Notes: generated by a model not told the origin, from the letters alone. Positions 30,814-43,938 are shown, counted from the first letter of the stretch. The stretch is 64,000 nt of DNA from Phytopythium helicoides (GCA_024867545.1 JANFNE010000013.1:868001-932000); one strand, 5' to 3'. A program made the numbers and translations.

Positions 30814-33800
30814 ATGGCCAGAGCGACGTCCAAGCAGCAGCGCGAGGCGCTCGACGACGAGACAGACGCCGTTGTGATGGAGGCGCTGAGCTTCGTCGCG
30901 ATTCGCGCTGGATACGAGAGCGAGGAGGAGGAGAAAGCCAAGAAGAGCAAGAAGAGCAAGGGGAAGCGCAAGCGCAAGGAGAACGGCGAGGGGGTGAGCG
31001 TGCGGACGCGCAAGCAGCGCAGAGCGGAGATGCAAGCGAGCGTGGAGTCTGCGGAGACGGAGGAGAGTGACGCCCCAGAGGCACAAGCCTCGGCTGAGCC
31101 AGAGCGCCAGGAGTTTTGGATCGCACAGCTGCTGGACGACGTCACGGACGACATGCTCGACGACGACGAGGCCGCGGTGCGCGTCACGTGGCTCGACTTG
31201 CAGCAGGACGGGCTCTACCAGTACGTGTATGAGGAACTGGTTGAAGTCCAGACCTTCCTGTGCTACGTCCTTGTGGACGAAGACGCCTCTGGGAAGTTTT
31301 CGATTACGAGCAAGTCGCAGCAACGGGTAAGTTTCACGTTTATCGCGACGTGTTGGAGTGTGGGCTGACGTTATGCGCAACTGGTGTAGATCCTACGACG
31401 TTTACGTCAGGCCAAGGGTGATGCCACGAAAAGTGATGGAGAAGACTCAGAAGAAGAAATTCCTGTCAAACCTCGAAAGCGCAAGATCAGATTATCGACA
31501 ACAAGTACAAGGTCTGGTGGTCGTGGTGATGGCAGCGGTGGCAGAAAAGCGCCTAGGAAGAAAAAGACCCAGCAAACGCTTTTGCTTCCGCCTCACCACG
31601 CAACTGTCGATGCCTCGAAGTATTTACCGCGAGAGCTTCGGGGAACCCAGGCTCACGAACTTTCGTCGAATACGATGTGCGGTAGTCGAGAAGTGATCCG
31701 CGCGGTGCTCACGAAGAATTATGAGCTCCTCCGGCTTCTGACTTCTGATGACAACGAGATGAAGCACTTGGAGAGTTTCCACGCCTACCAAAGTGTGGAT
31801 GTCAGGATGACAGCGCTACATTATGCTATTCAGTCAAACGACGTTGATGCAGTGGCTCTGCTATGGAAGCAAGGAGACTTAAAGACTGGACCTTCGCCAA
31901 CTATATCATTGCCTGGGCACTCAACTGGTGGAAGCGGAAGAGGTAGCGGGTTCCAACATTACAAGGCTCCACGAGAAATTGCTGCGAGCCGTGGTGGCAA
32001 GGAGGGTAATGAGGCACTCCTTGAAGACAAGGAGGAGCGAGTTGTTTCTGATCCACAGAAAGACGACTTCTTTTGGAGATGCAGCTCGGCTTCGATCAAG
32101 ATTCTAAGTGTCATGTACCCATCAAACTCTTGGGATGAAGGAAATATTTGCTCTCTGGTTGCACAAGCCACTCGTGTCGGAAACTACAAGCTCGTGCGGA
32201 AAATGGTGGAAATACTTTCTCAGGGATGGGGGTTCACAGAGCTCCACTCGGTTGTATTGTCTCTGTGTGGAGAGACACTACCAAAGCAACTGCGCAAGAC
32301 TTCTGCTATTGCTCGGACATCTCTCGGACGTATCCGAACTTTCCACATGGCGGCTATAAACCCCGATCCACAATATCTTGAGGCACTCTGGGCTATCGCA
32401 GGCGACGAACGGGCTCTTTATTGTGACAGCGAGCGATACTATGCGATCCACTTTGCCAGTGTATGTGAAGGCCCCGCACCTTTGAAGTTTCTGATGAAGG
32501 AGCGGTGTGATCTCAATTTGAAGACGAAAGCAGGTCTCACGCCAATAATGTGTGCTCTGCAGCAGCGGCGCGTAGAGAACGCGATAGCTATCCTTGAACA
32601 TGCTGCCGCAGAATCGGATGATATCATTCGAATTGTGGTCAATGCAAAATGTCAAAAAGGATTGCAACCAATCCACTATGCTGCAAAGCACGACTGTTCC
32701 TCTGTGATTACGAAGCTCGCAAAACTCGGTGCCTCGGTTGAAGCCACTACGGCAGGTGGGCTGACGGCTCTGTGCATCGCTGCACAGTATGGACATATGA
32801 GTTCTGTTGTCGCCTTGCTTGATACTGGAGCCCATGTTGATTCCGCGACGAGGAAAAAGAAGACGCCTCTGATGTTCGCTGTCAAAAATGGACACACGGA
32901 TATTGCTGCAATGCTTATCAATCATGGTGCCAATCTGAATGCGTTCGACACTTCGGACAACACTGTGGCGCACTATGCAGCAAGTTACGGGTGGTTGTCG
33001 TGCGTTGAGCTGCTCATGGACGCCGGGGCCGATTTCTGGAGCCACAATTCATGGGGTGTGCCTCCCGTAATTTCGGCAATGCTGAAGAGTCTGACGCACT
33101 GTTCGCGTTACATATTAGAGCATGATGTGAAGCAGGAATTCATGAACTTTCGGGACCACGAAGGCAGAACGTTACTGTTTCTACAGTGCAAGTTCTCAGA
33201 GGATAAAGACCAACTTGACTACATCCTCAAGCACGGTGTAGACCCGAACATCTGTGACACAAATGGAGAATACCCACTCCAGGCACTTATCCGGAGGTTC
33301 AACTATTGGAAGAATGCCGTTGCTTCAGGCTCTGCGAAGTTTGTTCTTGAAGCTTGCCGTTTGCTATTGAAATACGGCGCAATATTTAAGTATGAGCCAA
33401 CTCAAGAAGATGGCCACATTCGATATCACGATCAGCCCATCTATTTGGCAATTCAACGTGAACAGCGTGAAGTGGTTCAGCTGCTGATTGACGAGACGAC
33501 AGTTGATCTCAATATTCCAAATAGTGACGGTATGAGTGCTTGGCAAATTGCTGCCGTGAAAAAGTCCGGCTTTTTCTCACTCTTGCTTTCCAAGTTTGGT
33601 GCTTCAGAAATCGATTTTAATCGGGGTGGTCAAGGAGGAAGAAACATTTTCCACTGTCTGGCTAGTGGAGACTCTGTGTCTCGCGAATCACTCGAACAGG
33701 TGATTTCTGCTTGCCCAGATGTACCAGGACTATTGAATGCAAAGGATACTTTTTGTCTCAGTCCTTTAATGACTTTGTTGAAGAATGAACGTGGAAGTCT

Positions 33801-36800
33801 TCGATCCGTTCCAAGCAACTATGGATTCGAGCGAGAGAAGCAGCTAGATCGAGACTACTCTGATATGGTGGCAGTATTTGCCAAACACACATCCAGTCGA
33901 GAAGCGCTGCTTGCTATGGAATTGGTTTACCTTAAAGAGCCATACACATCAGTGAATGGAAAGCGTCTTGACCGAAAATGGTGCGTGCAGTGCTCTGTAC
34001 TACATCTTTTGTGCGAGCGCAAGTTGAAATTGAACTCTTCGAAGCTCGAAGAACGCTGGTTTGGTGATGACCTGCTCAAGGTGGTGCTTGAGGCTCTCCC
34101 TTCGTCAGTTCTTTCGGACATAGTGGACCAGCGAAAGTTGGTGGATCCCCGTCGAACGAATATACGATACGGTCCGCAAGAGACCCCTCGAGACCCCAGT
34201 TTCTTTGACACACCTTTGTTGATCGCTGTGAAAAACTGCAACATCAATGACGCTGAACTACTTCTTGCGAAGGGTGCCGATCCGAATATATCGTCTGTGA
34301 TTTGTACGAAGTGCAATTCAGAGGAAAGTATCGAGTGGGGGCCTTGCAATTGCTCGCCGCCTCAACCACTACGAGAGACACCATTGATTCGGGCAACAGC
34401 AATGAATGACGTTGGAATGGTTAAGCTTCTTCTGAGTAATGGTGCAAGTGTGGGGTGCATCAGCATCAAACAGTCCCAGACCCCCGTCCATCTTGCATTG
34501 GGTGTTGGTAACGACGAGTTGCTTGCTACACTGACTACTGCTGGTGCTTCTGTCAACGACGCCGATGAGACTGGTAAAACACCTCTGCACCTTGCTGTTG
34601 AGCTGAAGCGAGCCACCAGTATCAAGATACTACTATCGAATGGCGCTAATCCTAGGCTACTAGACAAGAACGGCAACACACCGCTGCTGGCCGCGATCAA
34701 ATCCCAGTACTCTGTAAAACTTGTTGATCCTCATGCAGGGGAAATCAAGTTTACGCCTATTGATACGAAGAGTACTTCGCTCAGCAAACTCAAGGAATCG
34801 TATGGTCTTAAAGACCCACCTGAATCGACACCATCAAGGCGTCCTTCTGACACCCATAATTCGGGATTTGGTTTTGGGCAGGTACAAATTTCTGCTTTTG
34901 GTGGTGGTAGCTCTGGATTCGGTACACCGCCACCGTTTGGATCTCCGTTTGGCTCGTCGAGCACATCAGGATTTGGCTTTGGTATACCAAATCCACCTAC
35001 TTTTGGTGCGAGCACTCCTAGCACCACGACAAACTCTTCGTTTGGCTCGGCTTCAACAATAGCAGCTCGCTCACCAAATGATTCTGGAAGTTCTGTAGCA
35101 GAAGCTGAGGTGATGGAAGCTTTACTTGATGATTTAACCGTGAAAGGTACGATTGGTACGAGAAACAAGTGGCTTCGAACACCAATCCATTATGCTGCCC
35201 AGCAACGCGACCTGTGCTTGCTTCGTGCACTCATCCATTGCGACGAAAGCAGTAGTAGCCTCGTCAACGCACGTGATGCAGTCGGAAGAACTCCACTTCA
35301 CTTCGCTGTAAACAGTGCAACCATGGCTGCTGAGGCATCATTCGAGGTGGAGCGTTTCCTTATTTTATGCGGTGCAGATGTGAATGCTGCGGATGACTTT
35401 GGGTGTACTCCACTGCATTTTGCGTTGCTCAAAGTCAATTTGGACTGGCATATCGAGTACGATGAGAAGCATAGCAATGAGTCGGAGTGCTCAGATATGG
35501 ATTACGATGAGAAGAAGCGCAATGCGTTTTTGAAGGTACTTGCTACTATTCCCTCCGGCATCGCGACTGATCCTGTCGAGACTGTGTCAAATCTTGCTGA
35601 AGCAAGAGGAATCAGTGTGACTTCACAAGATGAGCTCGGCCGATCAGCTCTGCATCTGGCCGCAGCAACTGGTGCTGCCGTGTCACTATCCTCTTTGTTG
35701 GCGAGTTTTAAGTCAAGAGATGCATTAAAAGTCGCGCTGGAGCTGAAAGACAAGGATGGTTATACACCTCTCGCTTGCGCATTCGAGTGTCGCCAGTCAA
35801 CGACAATTGCGACACTAATGCAGAGCGGAGCATCCATTACAGAGTTGGTTGGAGAAAGATCGACTGAGAACTCTCCAACAAACCACGAGGTTGCAGCGAC
35901 TCACAGTTTCTTTTACTATGCTCTCAAGTACGATTTGGCTGGTGCTTGTCAGCTCCTGCTAAGTCGTGACTTCTCTCGGCGACAAGCCATGGAAGATGCT
36001 CTACAGGTCGGTGATATGTCGCTCGCGAATAACCTGATGGGTCGAATGGAAGTATCAAGGGAAAGTCACCTGCTTGCTGACCCAAGTGCTGCCAGTGGTG
36101 GAGAGACCTTGATGCATTTCTTGGCAAAGCTGGATGTCCCTTTTACCCACCTCGCGCAGAATGTTGCATGGCGTTTGGTGGACAATGGGCTTGATACTAT
36201 GGCTTTGGATGCTCGAGGAAATGGAGCGATTCATTATGCAGCCGAGATGGGAAACGTGCACGTCATGGACTTCTTGCTTCATCACAAAGGCAACATCAAC
36301 CAGGTTACTCGGTCAGGCGAATCGCCGCTTTTGTTTGCACTCAAGCGGATCGGAACGCAAGATCGAGACCGGCTGTATCGTACTCTGGACTATGTTGTTG
36401 GTGTTCAGCGTGCCGATGTCACTTCTGTATCTTGTGATGGGAGTTGCGCTCTCTCAACTTTGCTTCAGCGTTTCAGCCAGAGTGTTGGTACGAACAAGGA
36501 TTTCTGCTTCTGGGTTGAAATGCTGCTCCGGAGTGGCGCTGATCCAAACCGAATTCGAATTACCGAGACTGTTCCTTCGTTTGATGTGCTCCAGGAGTCC
36601 ACAACAGGAAACAAAGAGGTGATAAACAGTTGTGGAGATACAACAGAGAAGGAACTGTTCGAGAAGACAGCATCGCTGCCTGTTCTGTCGTGGCTGTCGT
36701 ACCTTCCGCACAAACCACTTCGAATGGCTTTGATGGCACTATTTATCAAGTACGGCGCATTGGTGTCCACGACGGACGACGAAGGTAACACTGTGATCAT

Positions 36801-39411
36801 GCACTTATTGAAGCGAAATATGCCAGATGAGCTGCGCCTTGTGCTCGGCGGCTATTTGAAGGTGCAAAACTTGCTGACTTCTCAGAACCTGGACACGTCT
36901 GCGACATATGAAATGAGCATCGATGAGGCTGATGTTGCACAGGCTATTTGCCAGAAGAATCAGCTTGGAGATACGGCTCTACATGTGGCGCTGTCAACTT
37001 TTGGCTTCGCATCGTTCGAGAACAAGAGCCCACGATATCTCATCCTTACCATTGCAACCAAATCGCCGGCTCGATCTCGCCTTCGCTCGATTATCAGTCT
37101 TCTCGAGAAGGAGAGACCTGGATGCCTGATTCAAGTTCTCCAGAAGAAATACTCTGTGTTTTGGGAGGAGCTTCAAATTGAGGGCGTTTCGTCATCGAAC
37201 AACGAGATAGTCACACACAATGACAGTGAATGGCATGTACCACCAGACTACGAGAGCGACTCGGCGGAGTTTATTCAGCAGTGCAAAGACAACAAGCTGA
37301 TCACTGAGACTCTCAATCATGTCTCTGTGAATCGCCACTGCAATGCGAGTAATGGCAGCTATGTTTTATCATCTCCTCCTCCAGCTGAAGGGAATAACAT
37401 GCCCACTGGAAACGAGCTGAATGTACTTCTGACCAAGGTCGACACCAGTCATGGTCCGTTCGGCATCAACGTATTCTACCGTCTGCAGGTTGTGCACGAC
37501 AAGGTCCAGAAGCTGTACATTGTGTTTACAAACTGGGGTCGCATTGGTGAAGTGGGGAATTTCCAGAACACACCGTTCAAGTCCGCCGAGGAAGCCATTA
37601 AGGAGTTCAAGAAAATCTTCCGCTCGAAGACGGGCAACGATTGGGACAAGCGCGAAACCTTTACTCGTGAGGACAAAAAGTACAACTTGGTACGGCGCGT
37701 GAATTTCTCCACAAATGTAAGCAATAATGTGACGCGATCGATTGCCGAAGAGGTAGTGCTACATGAGCGCCAGGTGCAAAACGGTGAAGATGATGCAATG
37801 GATGGCACAGGAGAGCCTCCGTTTGCGCCGCTTACGACTGAATATCCGGAGTCTGTAGTACGACTACTGCTTGCCGTAAGTGACATCCAAAGTTTGCAAC
37901 TGTCGGCCCCATCTTGGTCAACATTGCGTTCGTGTGATCTTCCGCTAGCCGTCAAGGACGAGCTTTCAACAGCAACCACCACACTTCAAAATCTCAAAGT
38001 TCAACTTGAGGAGCTCTCCGAGTTGGATAAGCAGATTCAGGAAGTCAGTGACAACATCACCGACGACACAGCAGAGGGTCTTCTCAAGCTCTCTGATCGG
38101 CGCGTCAAATTGGTAGAGACCGTTTCCAAGACGTGCAGCCGCTACTTGGAGATCATGCCATACAACGAGAGTAGAGGTCGACGTTCTGTGCGTGAGCTCA
38201 ACACGGTGATCAACGTCAACGAGGAGATTGAGCGTGTGCATTACCTCATGGAGATCAAACAGTTATTCAAGATCTTGATTGGTGCCAAGCTTCGGCAGCG
38301 AGTGATTCATCCGCTCGAGTACTGCGTGCGAGCAATGCAAGTAAAGATTTTGGCTTTGTCAAGTGAGTGTAGCGAGGCGAAGCTGCTGACCAAATACTTT
38401 TTCAACGGTATTCGCAAGAGTCGGAGGAAGCAGTATCGTGTGACAGGAATCTGTGAGTTGGAGCGTCGAGGAGAGCGTGAGCGAACGCATGAGTACTTGA
38501 ATGGCGACAACTCCCCATTGAAGCTGTCAAACGAAGATACTTCAGCGAATCGTTTGTTATGGCACGGAACTCGGCGAACAAACTTGATGAGTATCTTTTT
38601 GCAAGGCCTGCGAATTTCTCCTTCTGATGCTCCGTCAATTGGAAGTCGATATGGTCGCGGCATATACTTCGCCGATGTGTCAGAAATGAGTCTTGGTTTT
38701 TGCGATAAACACCATCCGGTGAAATCTCAAAACGCAAACTACTTTGGAAGCCAGGGCGGGAAATTCTATTTGCTGTTGGCAGAGGTATCGCTTGGGAATC
38801 CGATCTCTGAAGGATGCTACGCAAGCCAAAAAGAGTTACCGAAGGGATTCCACAGCGTTCATGCTATCGGCAATAACGTGCCAAATCCACAGTTCGATGT
38901 CATCTCCACCGTGAGCGGTGCTGTCGTGCCAATTGGCAAGGTGGGAAAAATCGGTGAGGAGGTCCCGCTGCATCACATTTGGGTGGCCTCACAACTCAGA
39001 GAAGGAAAGTGGTTGGAGCCGAACTCCTACGAATTTTCCAGAACTGTTGTCAACTGGCTTGACGTTTATGCCCAGAAGCTGCAGCCTGGAAATACAGAGG
39101 AACTCGAAGGAAAGGACTGCACAATCTTTTCATCTTCGTATGGTGTTGAGGAAGTGACTATTGAGCGCATGAAGACAGTCGAGTCAACGTGGGAACCGTT
39201 CGATATGGCCCTGTTGATCACGCGGAAGACTGGGTCCTCCTCTGACCAATTCCAAATGCGGCGGTATCACATGGAGAGCTACGAAACAGCTAGCCGATTT
39301 TCTGGCACAATTCTCAAGCCCAACACTTGTAGCAACTACAGTGAGTTCGTCGTGTTCAATGAGGCACAGGCGCGTATTCGCTATGTTGTAGAAGTTGAGT
39401 TGAAGCCTTAA
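30814..39411 (+). CDS. Giant ankyrin-FG-WGR-PARP ADP-ribosyltransferase
   Basis: Two exons, 30814-31326 and 31390-39411 (63-base intron, phase 0), give about 2,844 aa. Residues 1-200: charged, with NLS-like KKSKGKRKRK. About 270-2040: many ankyrin repeats (for example GGLTALCIAAQYGHMSSVVA and LDTGAHVD). About 1324-1402: Gly/Phe-rich part with GFGFG, AFGGG and FGSPFGSSS, like nucleoporin FG repeats. About 2180-2280: WGR domain (YIVFTNWGRIGEVG). About 2330-2470: helical PARP regulatory domain. About 2472-2844: PARP catalytic domain with His2563 (WHGT), Tyr2597 (GRGIYFAD) and Glu2823 (SEFVVF), the H-Y-E triad of poly-ADP-ribose formers. About 130 extra residues lie between VSGAVVPIGKV and the Glu strand. 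It uses NAD+ to modify proteins, probably in the nucleus. WGR and regulatory domains point to DNA-break activation as in PARP1-3; ankyrins recall tankyrase, which lacks WGR. Confidence 0.93.
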
Positions 39412-40392
39412 CGACGTTTTCCCTTGCTGGGCATTACAAACGAGATCCTTCAGTTGGCATTCGCTGCAGTGGTTTGTTTATGTGGAGATGCATCTTCTTT
39501 GTAACATGACTACGAACTAGTGTAGTAGCTTATCAAATAGATTGGACACAATCTAGGAGGGTAGATTTCTTGTGGTGTTGGCCTTGAAGCCTTGGCATGG
39601 ACGAATACTTGACATGTCAAATGCCTCGACTAATGTGATTCCTTGGTCATCAATCATTGCAATATAGCCGCCATTCATATCTGCAAGCGTCCATCTGCTC
39701 GAGGCGAGGACAGCTCACGCGAATTGGGAGAATTCGGTATCACACACCACAGAGTCGAGTTCGCTGAAGGCCACGAACTCCTCACCCGTAAAGAGCGACC
39801 GAATATTTCTTGCCCCGCCGTTCGTGTACATTTTCTTAACGGAGTAGCCTTCGTGGCCTCAAATTATGTAGCCTGTGTTTCCGTCAAGCCGATTCGTACA
39901 GTCCGAGTACAAAGCCATATGCTCACCGCCTGAACAGTGCCTGCATATACAGACCAAAGAAGAAGTCAACGTTCTGCAGAGGAGTTGGCATGCATCAATA
40001 CCACTGAAGTAGTTCTCCACTTGTTCACATTATATGCACACACCTCCTGGCTGCGCTCTCGGTGTCGGCATGGAAGACGTACCTGCAGTACGCTTTCGTC
40101 GTGGCGGAAGTTGGCGTCCTAAACTTGATTGAGGCAGTAAAGAAGGTTCCAAAAGAAGTGTGCTCACTGTGAACTTTCTGAAAGCGTGAGCTGACCTCAG
40201 TGATTCCCGAAAGAGCGAACGCACTTTAGCCATCCTGACCTACAGCTTTGAGCCTGACACAGTTATGGGCTTGACACAGACATACGAATGACCGACGAAA
40301 TCGAATAATCGAACGATCTGCGGGGACGGAACGTAAGCGAACTCAAATGTGCCTGCAAAAAACTCTATTACGGCAGTCTGGGGACAATCTGG
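39412..40392. other. Intergenic region, possibly with a decayed coding fragment
   Basis: No intact gene. On the minus strand around 39.70-39.92 kb one frame reads GHEGYSVKKMYTNGGARNIR and then GEEFVAFSELDSV, interrupted by a stop, which looks like the remains of a small secreted-type protein, but no family could be named. The rest should be the 3' regions of the two convergent genes. Confidence 0.3.
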
Positions 40393-43300
40393 TCATTTGT
40401 GCATTTCTTTATCGGAATTTGGCTTTTCAACTTCAAGTAGAAGCCGTCGAATGCGCCTGACCAGTTGTTGCGAGTATGCCGGATCACTACAGGTTTCTAT
40501 CACGACGTCAGGGTCGACTTCTAGCGTCTTCGAGACGGCGAGAAGCTGCTCTACAGCCTTTAGCTCACTGGAAGTCAAGGTACCCGTGGCTGCTAAGTTT
40601 TCGCCCGATATCTGTTGTAGAACCTCAGCCGCTCGACGAACTACATCAGGCGGGCATCCAGCAAGAGCTGCAGTATTGATTCCATATGATTGATCTGCAA
40701 GTCCAGGCACGACTCTGTGTGAGAACACAAGATGCTTGCCAGATAAACCATCGGCACTGTTCGATTTTTGAGCCCTCTCAAGCACTTCCATGCGGTGGAA
40801 TTGGAGTTCAGACTGGTACTGCGATGCAACGAGCCCGTGTAGCGCGGTAAAATGAGTAGCAAAGAGAGTGCGCACTTGACGAGCGCTCAAAGACTCGAGC
40901 ACTGCCGTGGCGATGGCTACTCCGTCGTTCACTGCTGTCCCACGACCGACTTCATCCATTAGCACAAGGGAGCGACTCGTAGCCTGTTTGAGGATTGTTG
41001 CAGTTTCCTGCATCTCGACCATAAATGTGCTCCTGTCCGATGCCAAGTCGTCCGCCGATCCGACACGGCAAAATAGCTTATCAACTAGGCCGATGCGAGC
41101 AAAACGCGCAGGAACAAAGCTCCCCATTTGGGCAAGAATCACCAAGTGGGCATTCTGACGCAGAAATGTGCTCTTGCCTCCCATGTTGGGGCCAGTCAAC
41201 ACCCAGCAACTTGCTCCAGATCCACCAGATCCACAATGAAGACTGTTTGGAACGAATGCACGCATTTGACCGCCTCCAATAGAGCTCGAGTTCACACCCT
41301 TCATATGGGCCGCTTCTACCACCATGTGACGCGCGTCCTCAATATGTAACTCGCGGCTAGCATCAAGCACAGGGCGAGTCAAATTGCGATCTAACGCAAG
41401 TTGAGCATGAGAGCAAACGACATCGAGCTGCGAAACCGCAAGAGCAGTTTGCTGTAGTGGTGCAAGCTCGTCGAGTACTCGCTTCGTCAGTTCCTCAAAT
41501 ATTTCTAGCTCAATTCGTGTGACTTCAACCCCGGCTTCCATCAGGTCACGGTTCAAGTCACGCAGCTCTTGTGATCGAAAACGCGCACTATTCTTTAGGG
41601 ACTGAATCATCGTCAATTGCTCAAGCTCGCGTTTAAGCGGGTCGTTATGATCCCGCTTTAACAGCTTGGCGTATTCCTCGTGTGGGATCTCGATAAAGAA
41701 CCCCTTTTCAGCCTGGTACACCACTCGCAACCGAGTCGATCCCAGCAGCTCTCGATACTTCGTTTGGAGTGTAGCTCGTTCCGGAGACTGGGAATCAACT
41801 GCAAGAATATGTCGCCATTTGTCTAACTCAGCTGAGTATCCTGGGCGAACGAAGCCGCTACGTGAATTGAGGGCAGTGTAGTCCTCCTTCAGTGCAGCAT
41901 GGATATCTGCAGCGACTCCTCTAATGTTTTCACTGTCGCTACTCAGTCCATCGGAGCACCACTTTTGCACAAGAGTTGGTAGTGGTATATGCATTGGTGA
42001 TCGTTTCTGGAGCCCTGTGTGATGACTATCGATCAGCTTGGAGAGTCTACCTGCTTCCGTAATCGTAACTGCCACGTTTTTCAAATCCTTTGGAGTAGCC
42101 ACTCCTACAGAAAGACGTTGCAGACTGCGCTCCATATCGAAAACATCGCTAAGTTGCTTGCGAACCTTTCGCAGCAGTTGTTCGTTTTCAACAAAATACT
42201 CGACTGCTTCAAGACGCCTCTCAAGTAGGTGCAAGTTCATGAGTGGTGACGATAAATGAGAGGCTAATAGCCGCGAGCCTCCAGGAGTGACGGTATCATC
42301 GATCGCTTGGAGGAGACTTGAGAACTTGGTCCCACCTAGCGACTATATCAAATTCAATGCTTGTCGTTAGATCGACCAAATACCCACCGTGAGATTTCTG
42401 TGTCAACGCCAAGTACCTTTGCTAGCTCGAGAGATCGCCACGCGCTTGTATCGATGATCATATGGTCCGACGATTCGACGTGGAGCGGTGCATTGATCAA
42501 CGGTGTCGCACTGCGCTGAGTGAACTTGACATAGTCCAGAATTGCAGCTACCGCAGCATGCTCAGCAGGATCAAGCTCCATCACTGATGATGCTGGCACA
42601 GACACACGCGGCTGCGGTGCATATCCTCGACGATCAAAACTTTCTTTCGGTCGAAAAGTTCGCGCACAGGAAGCGGGAAGCGCGGCTTCAATTAGTGTAA
42701 CAACTTCGTCGTCTTCACCACTGTCACTAGCTCGTGGAGACAAAATCGCAGGAAGTAGGATCTCTTTCGGAGAGCACCTTAGAATGGCGCTAGCGAGCTT
42801 GTCGCTCGTCGCCGTTGTGGATACGAATTCGCCAGTGGACAGATCTGCCCACGCCAATCCCCACGTATTATCAGCACCAGGGAAGACTGATGCGAGATAG
42901 TTGTTCTCCTCGGGCGTCAGCATCGTGTCCTCTACGAGCGACCCGGGGGTCACTACGCGCACAACCTGGCGATCCACGAGTGCTTTGTATCCGCGCTGCC
43001 TAGCACTCGACGCGCTCTGGTAAACAGAGGAGGGCAGCTCTAGTTGACTTTTATGCAAGGCGTATCTGTCTCAAGCCGAAGCCGTACCTCTACCTGGTTG
43101 CAGATGGCCACTTTGATCCCGTGGTGCATGACCTGAAGCAGTCAACGTCCACTCTTTGTGAGTGCGCCATAGTTCGTCTTGACAGGCCTCAATTCCTGCA
43201 ACATCACCGACCAGCTTCTCGACGTACGCGTCCAGCGATCCAAGCGGGAAGCCGCACATGGTCTCAAAGTCGGTGGTCTGCTTGGACTTTTTGGTCAGCG

Positions 43301-43676
43301 CCAGGTTGAGCAGCTACTTGCACTCGTCGTCAGTCTCGCCACCACCTCCCCCCAACTCAGCGCGCGTAACGCACGTGCGAGGCCCGTCGCGCGTCGTCCC
43401 CGAAGAACTCGTAGAAGTCTCCGACCTGGAACAGCAGCATGCAGTCTGCAGCCGTCGCGCGTGAGCCTCCCTCCGCCCCCATCGAAAAAATCAGCCGGAG
43501 GCCGGACAGCGCCACGCGCCTGGGTACTCCTTCTTGCGCGCCAAATACTGCGCCACCATGGGCGTCACGCGCGCCCGCACGTCCACGAGCGCCCGCGCGC
43601 CTGTCGCTCGCCGCTGCGCGCTCAGCAGCGCCGCCGGCCGCCGCCACGCGCCGCGCCAGAGCGCTCCGCCCGCCAT
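40393..43676 (-). CDS. MSH1: Mitochondrial MutS homologue (MSH1 type)
   Basis: Multi-exon gene. Exon 1 (ATG 43676) gives MAGGALWRGAWRRPAALLSA, Arg/Ala-rich and acid-free, a mitochondrial presequence, then VTPMVAQYLARKKEYP. Next exons read CMLLFQVGDFYEFFGDDARR (mismatch-binding Phe-x-Glu region, here F-Y-E), LLNLALTKKSKQTTDFETMC, then IKVAICNQVE, VVRVVTPGSLVEDTMLTPEE and, after an intron at about 42396-42350, SLGGTKFSSLLQ. The last exon (to 40393) has the lever/clamp region and ATPase: Walker A TGPNMGGKSTFLRQ, LVLMDEVGRGT (Walker B) and ATHFTALHGL. The order equals bacterial MutS1. Unlike plant MSH1 there is no GIY-YIG nuclease after the ATPase. It recognises mismatches in mtDNA. The first intron seems to use a GC donor. 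Confidence 0.9.
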
Positions 43677-43938
43677 CTCGCCCTCTTCAGCGCTGCACTT
43701 TCCGGCCAAGGGAAATCTTCCCTTTTCAGCCAATCGACGGGGTTTGAAGTCGGAATTACAGCGAATGAGGAGGTGGTTACGTGGATTAGAACGGTTTGAT
43801 TGGAGGATAATGCCCAGCACCGCAAAGGCGGCGCACCCATCGTGACACATCGCAACAAGCCACGAAGGCAGCACTTGCACCGCCGGCAGAGTCGCTCCCC
43901 ACGCCCCCAGCACCAGCTCCAGCTCCAGCAGCAGCGCC
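43677..43938. promoter_or_regulatory. Short shared promoter between MSH1 and HMBS
   Basis: Only 262 bases separate the two start codons, which point away from each other. The central part is AT-richer than both genes. Both products can act in or depend on mitochondria-linked metabolism, but co-regulation is only a possibility. Confidence 0.45.

Noticed and set aside
30700..31380. 226-codon minus-strand ORF over PARP exon 1
   Set aside because: Leu/Arg-rich shadow; the plus strand continues in frame across a good intron into the PARP.
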